DNA of 64,000 bases from Nymphaea colorata (Eukaryota > Streptophyta > Magnoliopsida > Nymphaeales > Nymphaeaceae): contig NC_045141.1 of NCBI RefSeq assembly GCF_008831285.2, positions 7,551,353 to 7,615,352 of the forward strand, given 5' to 3'. Shown one piece after another: positions 23,324-36,179 of the stretch. The first letter of the stretch is position 1, and every line of letters begins with the position of its first letter. A program made the position numbers and the translations under genes. Below the pieces are notes generated by a model. It made no database searches. It was not told the origin of the DNA and saw nothing but the letters and a program-made list of their open reading frames with translations.

Positions 23324-23328
23324 ACTGT

Positions 23329-23592
23329 TGTTGAGGAGATAAGAAGATAACGTGTCAAATGTTTAGTAAATAACGTGTCAATAAAGATCCTGGCACTATG
23401 AAAGGTGGTTTTGCAGTTATCTTGCAACTGATGCACCGTTATTATCTCTCGTAACTGATGCACCGTTATTATCTCTCGTAACTGATGCGTTTGAAAGTGT
23501 ATAAAATTTGAATATAATGGGACACAGTGGTGATGATCAAATCATTACCGATTATTTCAAAAAACAATTTTATCATTGTCTCTAATCTTTTA
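23329..23592 (+). repeat. Copia-2 5' LTR
   Basis: 264 bp. It includes GTATAAAATTTGAATATAAT near 23500, shared with the 3' LTR as a probable TATA region, and a short internal duplication (TGATGCACCGTTATTATCTC) absent from the 3' LTR. Confidence 0.8.
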
Positions 23593-23605
23593 TGGCAACA
23601 GTGCC

Positions 23606-24032
23606 GTTTCTCATACAAGCAGTATTTATGGCATCTTCATCCTTTCTTCCAGCAGCCCAATGGTTGAGTCTCGAGAAGACCTATGGTTCTCAGTCCCCAT
23701 TGCTTGTGATTCTCCTTAAAACAGATCTCCATTTCATAAAGAAAGCAGAAATGAGTATGGTTAACTATCTTGGAAAAATTAAAAGTCTGGCTCATACATT
23801 TACAAGCAGCTGGTTACACTATCCATGATGAGGAGCTTGTCAAATTACTCTGGATGGGTCAACGGCAAAGTATGAAAAGTTTCATATATAGGAATGTTTA
23901 CTGTCGTGCATAAATTCCCAGACAAGTATGACCTCCTTGTGAACCAAGGTAGGCGTCTAGAATTATTACAACCAAATGTGGTGAAGAAGAGTGAATCATC
24001 TCAGGTTGCTTTCCTTTTGTTTTGTTTCTTTT

Positions 24033-24065
<33 letters not shown>

Positions 24066-27000
24066 GTCGAGGACATGGAAAAGGATCCTTCCTTGGCCAA
24101 GGGCATGATTATTGTCCTGGAAACAATGAGGATCGAAATCAAGGAAATCCACAAAATAACAGCCAAGGCCATGGACAATCAGACCCCTGTTGTCTATCAA
24201 TATTGTGACGGCATATTGGTAAGCACTTGTTGGGATATTTCTTAGGCCCTGTCTGCAATGAGCATTGAGAACAATGACGACTGCTGGTGTGTAGATGTAG
24301 GAGCATTTGTTGAAAACGGTACTTCATTAGCTATTAGTCATAATAGCCATCAAATGTTGCATAGACGTAAGACTAAATTTATTTTTAGAAATGTTCTGCA
24401 CGTCCCTGGAATAGCAAAATGTCTCATTTATTTTGCAAGTGATGATAATTGTATATTTAAATGTTCATCTAACAGATTTGTGATCAAGGATTAGGAGACA
24501 AGCATAATCAGGTTTTAAGAACCGAAGTCTCACAACGGGCTTCATCCAATTAAGATCCATAAAGGCGTCGCCTTGCTTACTTAGCATGGCACCGATGTCT
24601 TGGGCACACAAGTGCAAAGAAATTGTTTTCATGACTTCAGTCTAAGAAGCTTATTTCAATAAAGAAGAAGAAACCACCTTCCATCATGTGTGAACACTAT
24701 ATATCAAGATGGAAACAGCACAAGCTAGCTTCGCTTCAAGCCATCAATGTTTCAAGCATCTCGTCCTCTTGAACCATTACATAGCAATGTTCGGGGGCCT
24801 TCTCTGGTAGTCAGTAGAGAAGGATTCAAATTTTATTTGGTTATTATTGACAATTTCTCTTACTTCAGTTGGCTCTTTCCAATGAAACATAAATCAGATA
24901 CATATGATTACTTTGTTCGCTTCAAGAATATGCTTGAGAAGCACTCTGATTCTTCAATAAAAAACTTTCAGTCAGATAATGGTAGAGAATATTGTAGTGA
25001 TCGGTTTGAACAGTTTTTGAAAAATCATGGAATGGTTCACCCGATCTTCTTGCCCTCAGTGCCGCAGAGCAAAAAGGGCTTGCGGAACATGAACATCGGC
25101 ACAAAGTGGAGACGGCACTTGCAATGCTTCATGATGCTATTAATCTTGGAGGAGATTTTGGACAGATACATTTTGAATTACCTTCATTATTAATTGTTTA
25201 CCTCAATGACTCCTTATGAATGACTATTTGGTAAAATGCCAAATTCTATGCACATGAAGGTGTTCGGATCCATTTATTACCCACTGCTTACTCCTTATAA
25301 CAAACATAAACTTCGCCAAAGAAGCACTAGGTGCGTCTTTATTTGCAATAGGATGCAACACAAGGGCTACGCTTGTTGGGATCCACAGATCAAACGAGTC
25401 TAAACGACTCACAATGTTTTGTTCGATGAAAATTGTCAAAATCTTGCTTCTTCTCTTGACTATAGTACCTAGAATCCAACTTATCAGCAAACTCTTAATA
25501 ACTCCAACTCCAAAACTTGACCAAGAAAGTGTGGTGATACCAATCTAGAAGCCTTGAACCTAATACATCCTATGAACTTTACTCACTCTCAAGACCCGAT
25601 TCAACATCAAAACCAAATGTTTTCCTCACACCATGAAACTGTCCCACTCAAATTATGAACTGAACTGGAAACAAGTCCGTCTAGCCTAAGCCCAAATACT
25701 GAACTGTCAAATCTTAGTGAAGCTGGACCACTTGAACCGGTAGCCACTACCAAAATCTCTCGCTTTCAAATATTAATAGGCCTGAATCTCATATTCACCC
25801 ATGGATACCAGATCTATGATGGGTTCCCTAAAGTCAAATTTTTTTCCACCACATAAACTGAACCTGAAGCCATTTCTACTGAAACTGAACCTACAACTTA
25901 TAAATATGCTGCTCAATATATTCAGTGGTGTCATGCTATGGATGATGAATTCAAGGCATCACAAGCAAATCAGACCTGGCATATTGTCCCTTCTCAAAAG
26001 CATTATAATATTATCATATCCAAATGGGTATACAAAATTGAAAGAAATGCAGATGAGACCATTTCTCGCTACAAAGTTTGTCTTGTGGCAAAAGGATATC
26101 TGCAAGAAGCAGGCGTAGATTACTCAGAGACAGTCAGTCCAGTAATTAAACCCACTATGGCACATATTCTTATTGCTTTAGATACACATTTTGGATGGAC
26201 TCTACACCAACCAATCTTTAATAACGCCTTTCTAAATGGAACACTTCATGAGGATGTATACATGTACCAACCAGAGGGGTAAGAGGGCACTAAATTTCCT
26301 TATTAGTTTTGTAAGCTTGACAAGGCCATTAATTAAGACCTCAAACAGGCCCCACATGCATGGTACTAACAATTAAGTTCTTTCTAATTGAGCATGGATT
26401 CAAAGGTAACCCAATTTAATACATCTTGGTTTATATCTATTAAGGGACTACATCATGTTTATCTTTTGGTATACGTTAATGACTTGATCACCAGATCCTC
26501 CAAAGTCTATATTCAACATGTCAGTGACCAACGTAAAACTGCATTTTCTGTCAAGGATCTTGGCCAACTGTTAGTTTTTTCCAGGTGTGTATAAGTGTTT
26601 ATTACACTATCTCAAGTGTAAAATGAATTATGAATTGAGCTTTTAGTAGTCAAAAGAACTTCGACTCACTGCATTCACAGATGTAGATTGGGCTGGGAGT
26701 CAATAAAGCCATAAGTCAGTTAGTGTTTTTATTGCTTTCCTATGAGATAATGTTGTACCATCGGGCTCAAAGAAACAAAGAACAATGGCTCGGTATAGTA
26801 TCAAAGCCAAAGCAATTTCTAGCAGATGCTGCAGCAAAGCTGTTATAGATGCATACATTAATTAAAAATTTGGGCCTATCTTTATCTTGACCTCTATCGC
26901 TTTGGTGTGATATAACTGGGGCCCTGTATTTAGCAGTGAAGCATGTGTTTCATACCTGAACCAAACATGTAGAAATCGATTTTCATTTTGTCATTAGATG
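23606..27000 (+). pseudogene. Copia-2 gag-pol relic
   Basis: Gag similarity covers about 23665-23890 (LEKTYGSQSPLLVILLKTDL). The protease region at 24285-24490 reads CVDVGA, with catalytic Asp kept but DTG/DSG broken. In integrase (about 24747-25190) the first Asp motif is HSNV (Asp to Asn), the second DNG is intact, and the Glu region is garbled. Reverse transcriptase is seen at about 25960-26280 (SKWVYKIERNADETISRYK) and its active site reads YVND in place of YVDD (near 26470). RNase H is recognisable at about 26670-26830 (TDVDWAGS). Many frameshifts and stops separate these blocks. A run of T (24030-24053) interrupts gag near the zinc knuckle. No function remains. Confidence 0.8.
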
Positions 27001-27112
27001 AGACGAGAAAGTCGTGGATGGTTTCATGAAGCCCCTCCATATATATTACAAATTTTGACAGTTTTACAAACAGGCTTAACTTTTGCAAAACCACATTAAC
27101 CTTGATGGGGGA

Positions 27113-27409
27113 TGTTAAGGAGATAAGAAGATAACATGTCAAATGTTAAGGAGATAAGAGATACCACGTCCACTAATAATATGAAGATCAGAGATAACAT
27201 GTCAATAAAGGTCCTGACACTACGGAAGGTGGATTTGCAGTTATGTGATAATTGTTGTTATGTTGTTGTAACTAATCTACATTGTTATCTCTTGTAACTG
27301 GTGCATTTGAAAGGTATAAAATTTGAATATAATGAAGCATAGTGGTGATGATCAAATCACTATATAATTTGTTTTCAGAAACATTTTTCTCATTGTCTCT
27401 AAACTTTTA
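27113..27409 (+). repeat. Copia-2 3' LTR
   Basis: 297 bp and colinear with the 5' LTR, with a repeated TGTYAAGGAGATAAGA-type segment near its start. The end is placed by matching CTCTAAACTTTTA to CTCTAATCTTTTA in the 5' LTR. Confidence 0.78.
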
Positions 27410-27414
27410 ACTAT

Positions 27415-29590
27415 GAAAATGATTCTTTTGCTATTGGAACCATATGATCCTTAGTATTAGATGACAAGTGATGTGTTTACCCCCTTTTGTAAAATAGATT
27501 AAGTCTTTAATAGACCTTCCAGCAGCACAAGTTCTGCATGTTTCTCAACTTGTAAGTCACTTTTTGAGTTGAAACAAGCTGTTTAAGATCCAAGGCCATG
27601 AGACATGGACAACTACATAAGGGTATTCTGTCACGTCATAATATTCTCACGAGCATATTGTGCTATAAGCTAAGTACTTTGATCCTTTTCAAGTGCTAGA
27701 TCATGAACTCGTCAAATCTAGTAGAGGGAAGAAATGAGTGTTTTCACCAACAAATTATCTAGACAAAACCGACATGAGAATATATTATAGAAATTGCTCC
27801 AATGATGTTCCATGAGTTTTGCAATCACTAATTGACTTCTATCCAACATGAAAATTGAGGTTAAGCATCAAGAACAATGATAATATCATAGTGTGCAGAA
27901 TTTGGGTGCCCAATATGGGAAGACAGGCTTTAGATGATTAAGTTACGACTGGCATGCTTGAAATGTATCATTATGATTCACTTTACAAGTAAGCTAGAAA
28001 ACAACATTAATAGCTTTGGTAGATCAATGCTGTCCATTTTGAAGTTTAGACAACATGGGAAAAAAAATTACACATAATTGTTTCTAAAAATATCTGACGA
28101 TATATATGCCATACAAAATAAAAGAAAAATATCAAACAAGAATATTATTTCTGAAAAATGAGGAATTTCTTATGGGAGTCATCACCAATAAAAAGTTTTT
28201 ATGACATCATCTCATGTGTTATGCATCCAAATTTTATGTTTTCCCAACTACCCATGGCTATACAAAGCAATTCAAAGATTGGCTGGAGATAAACATCTAA
28301 GGGTAGTTAAACACCTGCTTGAAAGGAGGTTCCATGAAATCTACACCAGTAAATATAAAAGGAACTGAGAGGTTTGGCAAAACCAGATACACATAGGCAC
28401 CATTTTAAGTAAATTAGCAAAGGATTCAGTGGAAATATTGGACCAAGTTAAAGAAGCATTCATCAGAATCACTGCTAAGAGTTGGTATAAATTTTTGTTG
28501 AAAACCTGTGTCACAGGTAAGCAAAACAGCCATGAAAGATAATGGTCACTTCTTATGGAGGAACTCATGAATTATGATAAAAATCATTCATCCAAAAATA
28601 ATAACTTTTACAAGTAATTTTTTTTTTTTTTTACTTTCATGAACTTCATTGCCCATATCCTTCCTGGGCTACAGCATCTCTCATCCTTGTCCCCATTTGT
28701 GTATTTGTCTCACTAAAGACTTCATATTGTGCAACACTTGGAGGCACTTACTGAGCTATTCTTGTCCTCAAATGAATCATTGCCTGGTCAGTTGGCATTG
28801 TCTTAATCTACTATTAACTTTCACTAGAAAATTTGTTAAAGAAGCCAGTTTGTCCTAACTGATTTCTAGTTCACTCTTGGATTCTAGAAGCTTATGAGTT
28901 ATGTTAAAAAGTTGCTGTTCCAGAAATCATAAGCTTTTCAACATCCCTATCATTCATCGACTACAACATGTCTCGCCATGTCCTGTTTTGTGTAATATTT
29001 CTTTTATTAAAGTTTTCATATTCTGAAACAGGAGGTACTCATTGAGGTACTTTTGTCATTGAATGAAGCTTCATTGCCTAGTTGCTGATGTGACACTTTG
29101 CCTACTATCTGCCAATTTTGGTGGAGGGACGTGAAAAAGCACCTTAATTAATTCATTTTATATAGTATATTGAGTGCACTTAAAATTGCAAACCTGGTGT
29201 TAATAATGGTTTAACTTGAAGATAAAAGCCCAAAACAAGTTTGGAGATGCCAAACTCTTAGTGAAGTTCAATAATGAAACTGCATATTATACACTTGTCA
29301 CCATAGCTTTTCCATTCAAATGTGTTTTGTGTTAAAGAATTAGTGTCAAGTCAGGAAGAGATAAATGATCATTTACAGCAAAGATAATGTCGAGCACTTT
29401 TGTAAAGAGATTAGCAACAAAATCTGTTATGATTTTATCCTTAATTAAGTGGTATAGTTCCATATACTACAGCATTGACAGTTTCTACAAGATTGTTATA
29501 TAATAGTCGTGCAAGCTCTTGAAATTTACTGAAGAAACAAGAGTATTTATTTTTGTTCTATGTGTGTCATCCCCTCTTTATATCAGAGGT
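27415..29590. other. Degraded DNA, probably old retroelement debris
   Basis: No intact gene. A phrase like KSLFELKQAV near 27550-27580 resembles the KSLYGLKQAP motif of Copia reverse transcriptase, followed by WT-like residues. Two diverged copies of a segment of about 110 bp (TTCATATT..G..ACTTGGAGG and CATTGCCT..T) are seen near 28690-28810 and 28995-29105. The rest is unassigned. Confidence 0.35.
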
Positions 29591-29599
29591 TTTGCTTCA

Positions 29600-31590
29600 T
29601 AGCTCAATGGCTTCCTCATCTGTAACTCAATGGAATGCTATTTCTAGCTTGGTCTCTGTAGTTGTGGAGGAGACAACTTGAGTCAGTCATGATATCTCAA
29701 GAGCTACTCAAACATTTTGACAGTTCAATTTCTGAACCAGCAAAGTCCATTAAGACAAATGGATAAAGCCACTATATCGGAGGCAGTTATTGGGTAGATC
29801 ACTAGGCCTTGCTCCACTCATGAAAGTTTGGACTTTGCTGGAAAAGACATATGGAACTTAGTCTCCCATTCATGTCATGTTGATGAAGAAGGATCTCATG
29901 TTTATGAAAAGAAACATGAGCATGGCAGAGTATTAGGAGAATATTAAACTATTGGTGGACTCTCTTGCTGCCGTAAAATGTCATATTTCTGGTGCCAATT
30001 TTGTGCAAATTGATTTGAAATGGACATTCAATTGAATTTGAAAGTCCCATTACCTCTTTCGTGACATCTATATCAAAGGTTTTCACATTTGCTGACCGCT
30101 ATGTTATTCTTCTAAATCTAGAGGAGAGGTTGCAAATCTTAAGGCCCAATGTCGTCAAGCAGATAGAAAAAATAGAACACTGGAATCCCATGGCATAATG
30201 CACCAGTTCTTGTGCCCATACACTTCCGAAAAAAACAGCATTGTTGAAAGAAATAACTGGCACATTGTTGAAACTGAATTGATCATTATTGACGGTACAC
30301 AATCACACCATGATTTTCATGTTGAGGCCTTTAGGAGTGCATATATTATTATTCAGTTGCCCACACTTAAACTCAAAAAATCACCATTCCAAATGTTATT
30401 TCATAAGGTTCTTGACAATTCTTTCATATGTGTTTTTGGATGTAGGTGTTACCTCCGCCCCACCCTCCCCCTTCTCCTAAGCATGAGCAGCAACAACAGG
30501 TTTCAACCCAAGACAGCTGCATGCATTTTCATTGGGTATGATGAATGCCACTAGAGCTGTCTCTGCTTGAAGCCAAAATCTAACCAAGTCATCATCTCTA
30601 GACATGTCATATTTGTTGAGTACTATCAAGGGTTACCAATGGATATGCCTTTCCAACCTGCATAGTTTAATTGGTGGTTTTTTGGCATTGTATACCAGCT
30701 CATAATGATGGTTCTTTGACCACCATCATGAAAAGAGAAGAAAAAAGTGATGACTGTGTACCTCCTTTTGCTCCAACATCATTGCAATTGACAAGTGCTA
30801 CTGCTTCCTCCACTCAACCTAATGTTGGACAGCCACATTGAAATCACGAAGGAGATCTTGAGGCACTTAACCTCTCGAATCGCCATCATGGTAGATTTTT
30901 TTCTCAAGAACCTGATGCTAGACTCAGTTTACTAGAGGTTGGTTCTATCTCACCCATAGTCATTTTATCATAACCTACTCCAACTTCTCCATCGACTTCC
31001 TTTCAGATTCAATGTCTGACATCTTATAGACATCACATGGTGACCCATTTGATGACGGGATCTCTTAAACTAAAGGCATTTTCAGCTCAACAAGAAAATA
31101 TTCCTATGTCATCTAAAGAAGCAAGTTTGTTTCCTCATTTGTTCATAACCATGAAACAAGAAGTAGAACTATGCACTGAAACCAGACATGGCATCTGGTT
31201 TCTCCATATTCAAAGTTCAACGTCATTGGCACAAAATAGATTTTCAAAATGAGGTGGTGTGCTAATGGGTCCATAGCTTGATACAAGGCAAGATTGGTTG
31301 CCGGGATTTTCTCCAAGAAGAGGGGATAGATTATGATGAGACATTTAGTCCCACCATCAAACCGACCACTATCCAAGTGATTCTCACTTTGCCATACAAC
31401 ATAATTGGCCATTTTGACAAATTCATTTTGACAACATGTGTCTCAATCGGTACCTCAATGAAGATGTATATGTTTTTGAACCCAGCAAATTTGTAGACTC
31501 TCACTTCCCAACACATGTGAGTAAATTGAATAAGGCTATATATGGCCTCAAGAAAACTCCACGGCTGTGGTACCACCGACTAGGAGACAT
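29600..31590 (+). pseudogene. Copia retrotransposon relic (Copia-4), no LTRs found
   Basis: A gag-like start (about 29608-29960) is followed by integrase similarity at 30190-30555 (CPYTSEKNSIVERNNWHIVE, FGCRCY, FIGYDECH). Reverse-transcriptase similarity covers 31285-31590 (LQEEGIDYDETFSPTIKPTT, then LNKAIYGLKKTPRLWYHRLG). The blocks are in Copia order but separated by deletions, frameshifts and stops. The integrase core between gag and the C-terminal part is lost. It resembles Copia-2 in sequence and may be an older relative. No terminal repeats were found on either side. Confidence 0.75.
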
Positions 31591-32900
31591 GAGACTTTAA
31601 GTTGAAATGGTTGTTCCTCTTTTTGTATTCCTTTAACTTTCTTGCTCTGTTTTCCCTTATGCACCTGCTCTGTAATGCATGTATGTGTAATACCCGTGTG
31701 TTTCAGCTCTTACTTCTTTGTGTGTGGGACAAACAAATCCATTGGGTGTTGTACGTTGTCCACAACTTGAAAAAACAAGTACCAAACAAGTGCAGATATA
31801 CGATCTGTTTTTAGGCCATGACAACTATCAAATAGCAGAAGACCTTTACAAATTTGATATGTAGTTTGTACCTGTGATTAAGAAAACTTATGTGTTTGGT
31901 GTGTTAAAAGTTGTGGTTCTTACATAGAGAATTTACGTAGAAAGGGTGCGCAACATCAAAATGTTTTCGATAGAAACGAAACAACTATGACTGTGGTGTG
32001 TTCGTGATAGGATGATTAGAAGATCGTCTAGAAACATGTTTGTTCTACCTAGAAACCATGAAATGGGAATTGACTTGTAAATATGTTTTTGTTATCTTAT
32101 GCTTGTCGTAAACCCACAGAATCAGTTTATTTTTGTCATCTTATGTTTGTTAATACCTCAAAGAAGCATCCAATATCTCATTATCCCATTTTTGTTATAT
32201 TGTTTTTGTTATCATATGCCTATCGTGAACTCAACGAAACAATCTGTATCTCATTATCCCATTTCTTGTAACCATTATTGCCATATCATGTTATCTTGTC
32301 TCTGTTTATGTATCGCCTTACACATTTACATAAGCATGCAATAACTATTGTTACTTTAAGACAATCATTTAATGTATACTACACTGCGAGAGTTGGATAC
32401 ATGGCTAACATTATTGCCCATGCATTAGATATCATTGCGAGAGCTGGCTACAATCGGGAAAGACCAGCTGAATCCATGCAGCTCTGTAACAGTTAAACAA
32501 TTTCGGCCCTCAAAATGTGCTTATAGTTAAAACACTCAAAATATGTATAATCTAAAAACTTACCATGTGTCTTGTAAAGCCGTTGTGATCATATTGATCT
32601 TGCATATATGTGGACGACATACAAGTCTCAACTACACCACTTGTAAAAGTAACATGCTCAACTCCTTAAGGATCCTTTTCTTGCTTGATTTTTCTTCCCT
32701 TGCACAGTTTTTTCAATGTACTTTTTGTCCTACATCGATTCCTATAAGATATTAGCTTCCTCTTCAAACCATATATTGATCATATTGTGCTTTCATATTT
32801 TACAATGTCATCTCAGACTTATCGAACACGATATTCATACCATAACCATGGCTCTTCTTCTCAGAGGTCCCTAGGGTGATGGGACCTATTTTTTTTTGGT
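31591..32900. other. No gene seen; internally repetitive A/T-rich DNA
   Basis: Phrases such as TTTTTGTTATCTTATG and CAATATCTCATTATCCCATT recur in diverged copies between about 32080 and 32290, suggesting an old local duplication. No coding similarity was found. Confidence 0.4.
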
Positions 32901-32905
32901 TGGCA

Positions 32906-34264
32906 TTAAATTGTTGCATCGCTGTAACGACATAGAGTTGAAATGTTCTCTAAGGCATTTTTTACCAATTGCATCATGTGTTCATATGCTTGGTTGTTTC
33001 TTGTTGCTAAGTCTGCAAGATACGTTAGTGTTCTACACATATGTTGGTAGCTGGACGGGCTGCAAGACTTAAAAACCATCACACGAAGGAATTTCAAGAC
33101 AAATCTTTATTATCTCCAACTTTGCATTTTTGGTCTATCTTCTGAAGATGCATCTCTCTGGCAGTTCTCGAATGTTCTCCTGATCAAGCTTTTTTAGAGC
33201 ATGGCAACCCAAAATATATTTAAATTCATATTTCTTACAAGAACATTCAACGACACATGTTTCGATGTATAGGTCATGTATGCATCAATTTTATTAGTTA
33301 AATCTCTCCCCCTTTGGATCACATGGTAAGCATTGCAACTTGATTGTTGTGCATGTAATTCTATGTCACAGTTAGTCGAACAAAGGTATTCATACCTAGA
33401 CTTTGAGGCCAAGATACAAATGTGGTCACGTCTTTTTCGAGCTCGCAGTCCCCATGACCATCAAAAAATGTGTAATAGTGTTTAATGAATAGAGATATTT
33501 GTAAGCAAGGGTACACTCTCATTTTCAATGCAACTTGCATGCACTCTACTCTGTGTGTGGTTATCATGTCTGCACAGAATTATTGCCTTCCATATGTCAA
33601 CTCTCACTTTTCTTTGTTCCTATACAATTTTAGATGCCACGTATTTTCTTGTAGGATATATACTTCAATCATTTGTGTCCACATAGTTTTGAATGTCTCA
33701 CCATCTTCGCACTTAAGGACGCATTTTGCAAAACTCGCCTTAAAGCTAGTCTTTTGATTTATTACATGTCTTATGTTCTTTGCTGCATTTTGAAATATAT
33801 GTCACAAAGCACAAGCGATGATGTGTCTTTGGCCACATGAGGGATAGTGCAGCTACTATTGCACTATCACCGTCCATAAGTGCAACTTTAGGGTGCTTTC
33901 CCTTCATCACCTTAGTCAATATCTTGAACAACCACTCAAATGTCTAAGTGGTCTGATCAAAGCAGAAAGCATTGCTGAAAACCCAACTTTTGGAGTGACA
34001 GTTCACCCCTAGATACAAGGCAAAAAGTCTGTCATGGATATTGACTTTCACGGTTGTGTCAAAAGCAAGCACATTGTTGAAGCATTTATAATCTACCCTA
34101 GACTTTGTGTCTTTGTTTAATTGTCTTTTAATGTAATCGAAAAAATGATGGAAGAGATCAGTTTCACGTCTAAAAAAACACATGATTAATACAAGGTGCG
34201 GCTGCATGAGATATTTAGAGTTGGCAAGATGTTCAAATGGAAAATACTGGATTTGCATAGTCAC
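32906..34264 (-). pseudogene. FAR1/MULE-type transposase relic
   Basis: Reading down the minus strand: FRRETDLFHHFF and NNVLAFDTTVKVN (first catalytic Asp) near 34050-34180; KVALMDGDSAIVAAL and HHRLC near 33810-33900 (second Asp region); then THRVECM and, near 33155-33230, a SWIM finger VECSCKKYEF...GCHALKKLD (CxC...CxH). The order and motifs match FAR1/FHY3 and the MULE transposases they derive from. Frameshifts separate the blocks and an in-frame TAG (33135-33137) replaces the Trp of the conserved RRWTK. No MULE terminal repeats were found, so it could be a relic of a transposon or of a domesticated FAR1-like gene. A silenced relic is the safer reading. Confidence 0.8.
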
Positions 34265-34501
34265 ACAACCTACCCCTTCGTTTGTGTGACCTGCTCTTCT
34301 TCATTTTCTTTGTCCCCTTCATTCTCCTTGTTCACATCTGCCCCTCTGTTACTGCGTCCTACTCCTCTTCATTTTCTTTTTCCCCTTCTTTCTCCTTCTC
34401 CATGACCCTGCCCCTTCGTTTCCATGGCTTGCTCTTCCTCATTTTCTTTCTCCCATTTATTTTCCTTCTTCATCTCCAAGAAGCCTAATCGTGCATGCTT
34501 A

Positions 34502-36153
34502 CGCGCTGTTTAGTTGGAGGGAAAGGGAAGGAAAGGGAGGGAAAGGAAAGGGAATGGAAGGGAAAGGTAAGGGAAAGGAATGGAATGGAAAGGAAAGGAA
34601 AGAGGTGATTAAAAAGCTTGTTTGGATAGAAAGGAAAGGAAAGGAAAGGAAAGACTACAATCATGTTTGTTTGGACTACATAAAGGAAAGGAAATGATAG
34701 AATTTATAATACTTTGCAATAATACCCCTTCCGTGAAGAAGAGAGAGGACGGGGAGGAGGCCTGCCTTGTCGCCCTGAAGAAGAGAGAGGAGAAAGTGAA
34801 ATCGGGGTGAGGCAGTCGCCAGAAGTGGCGGACGCATGTTCTCCTTGACAGCTCCCAGTGCAGCCGCTGCGACCCCTCAGCTACAGCTCGTCTCCAACTA
34901 TTCAGCTCGCACAATGATAGACGCCCAAGAGTTGGCCTCCAAATCAGCTCCCAGGGAGGATCGCGTGAAGTCCTTCTATCCTCTAGAAATCACAGTCGCA
35001 ACCTGAATTTCTCTCCGTCGCAGCTCACAGGCGACTTCCACACTTAAAAATTCATAACAATTCGATTCACCCAGACCTCCGATTGGCTTGAAATTTGGTC
35101 TGGAGGCAGCTGACACCACCAAGATTGGACGCCCAAAAGATCAGCTCCAAAGGTGCTCTTAAGAGGAAACGCGTGAAGGTCGGCTGCTGGAATGCACAGT
35201 CGCAAACAGGGCTTCCTGAAGAACAGAGTTCTTATCCACGCCCAATCGGTCCTCAAACAACATCAGATTCATTCAACAATAAACCAAGTTATAAATAAAC
35301 ATTTGAAGCATGGTTTAACGTATCACCAGAGGTAGAGGTAGGAATTGCCCCAGTTTGCTGTGTGAAATCGGGGATGCATCGAGGCTTTGCCTCATTCAGA
35401 TTTTCAGGCGTCCTTACAGCTACAGAGAATGCTCAGGAACAGGGAACAGAGTGGGAACAGAGCGGTGGAGATCTGATGCCGTGCCGCCGCGCTCACCGGA
35501 ACTTCTTCCAGAGCCGATTCCGACGCCGTCTGTGGTCGGATTGCCCTAAAAATTGGGCAAGATGATCCTCTCTTCTGGGCGATCCTTCTACAAGTGGGTG
35601 ATCATCCAAAAATTCCACCGATCACCCTGATTTTAGCTCTGATCAGGGATCTCCCCAACCGGTAGCAGAAAACAGAACTCTACCGTGAAAATGCGATCAA
35701 TCCTCCTTCGATTTGCCTCTACCTCAGTTGATCCTTGATACTCAAAGACATAATCGATGTTCAGAACTTGGATCGAGCTCAGACATTGGGGGACAGATTT
35801 CGGTTGCCGGAAGGGGTGTTGTAGGGACTGCCTCACCCATGTTTCTCACGCAGGGGAAGTCAAAAAATGTGGGGGTATTGTGGGCATAAAAAGCTCCTGA
35901 CCTTCCCTTCCTTTCCTTCCCTTCCCATCGGAAGGATTGGATTTACACTACACAACTTTCCCTCCTTTTCATTTCTCTCCCCTTGCAGCCAAACAGACTT
36001 TCTTCCTTTCCCTCCCTTTCATTTCTCTCCCCTCGCAGCCAAACAGACTTTCTCTATTTCCTTCCTTTTTCCTCCTTTCTAATTAGCCAACCAAACACAG
36101 GAGGGATTGCTCAATCCCTCCCTTTCCCTCTCCCTTTCCTTCCAACCAGGGCA
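34502..36153. mobile_element. Non-autonomous PIF/Harbinger-type element (Harb-A)
   Basis: The ends CGCGCTGTTTAGTTGGAGGG and, read inward from the right, TGCCCTGGTTGGAAGGAAAG are flanked by TTA on both sides (34499-34501 and 36154-36156), the PIF/Harbinger target. Both ends have subterminal arrays of GGAAAGG or its complement, very like the ends of Harb-B at 38627-45399. The 1.65-kb interior encodes no recognisable protein. It holds a diverged internal duplication (GACGCCCAA...CGCGTGAAG at about 34920-35010 and 35126-35215). Confidence 0.75.
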
Positions 36154-36179
36154 TTAGTCTCTCTTTTCTTCTAACTTTT

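Larger units (their letters stand above)
23329..27409 (+). mobile_element. Old Copia LTR retrotransposon (Copia-2)
   Basis: The related LTRs at 23329-23592 and 27113-27409 both begin TGTTRAGGAGATAAGAAGAT, and the flanking 5-mers ACTGT and ACTAT match at 4 of 5 positions. A decayed primer-binding site TGGCAACAGTGCC follows the 5' LTR, and TTGATGGGGGA precedes the 3' LTR. The LTRs differ by many substitutions and indels, so the copy is much older than Copia-1. Integrase-before-RT order confirms Copia. Confidence 0.85.

Noticed and set aside
23996..24200. Minus-strand Lys-rich frames across the T homopolymer
   Set aside because: The poly-Lys run is the T(24) tract of decayed Copia-2 gag read backwards.
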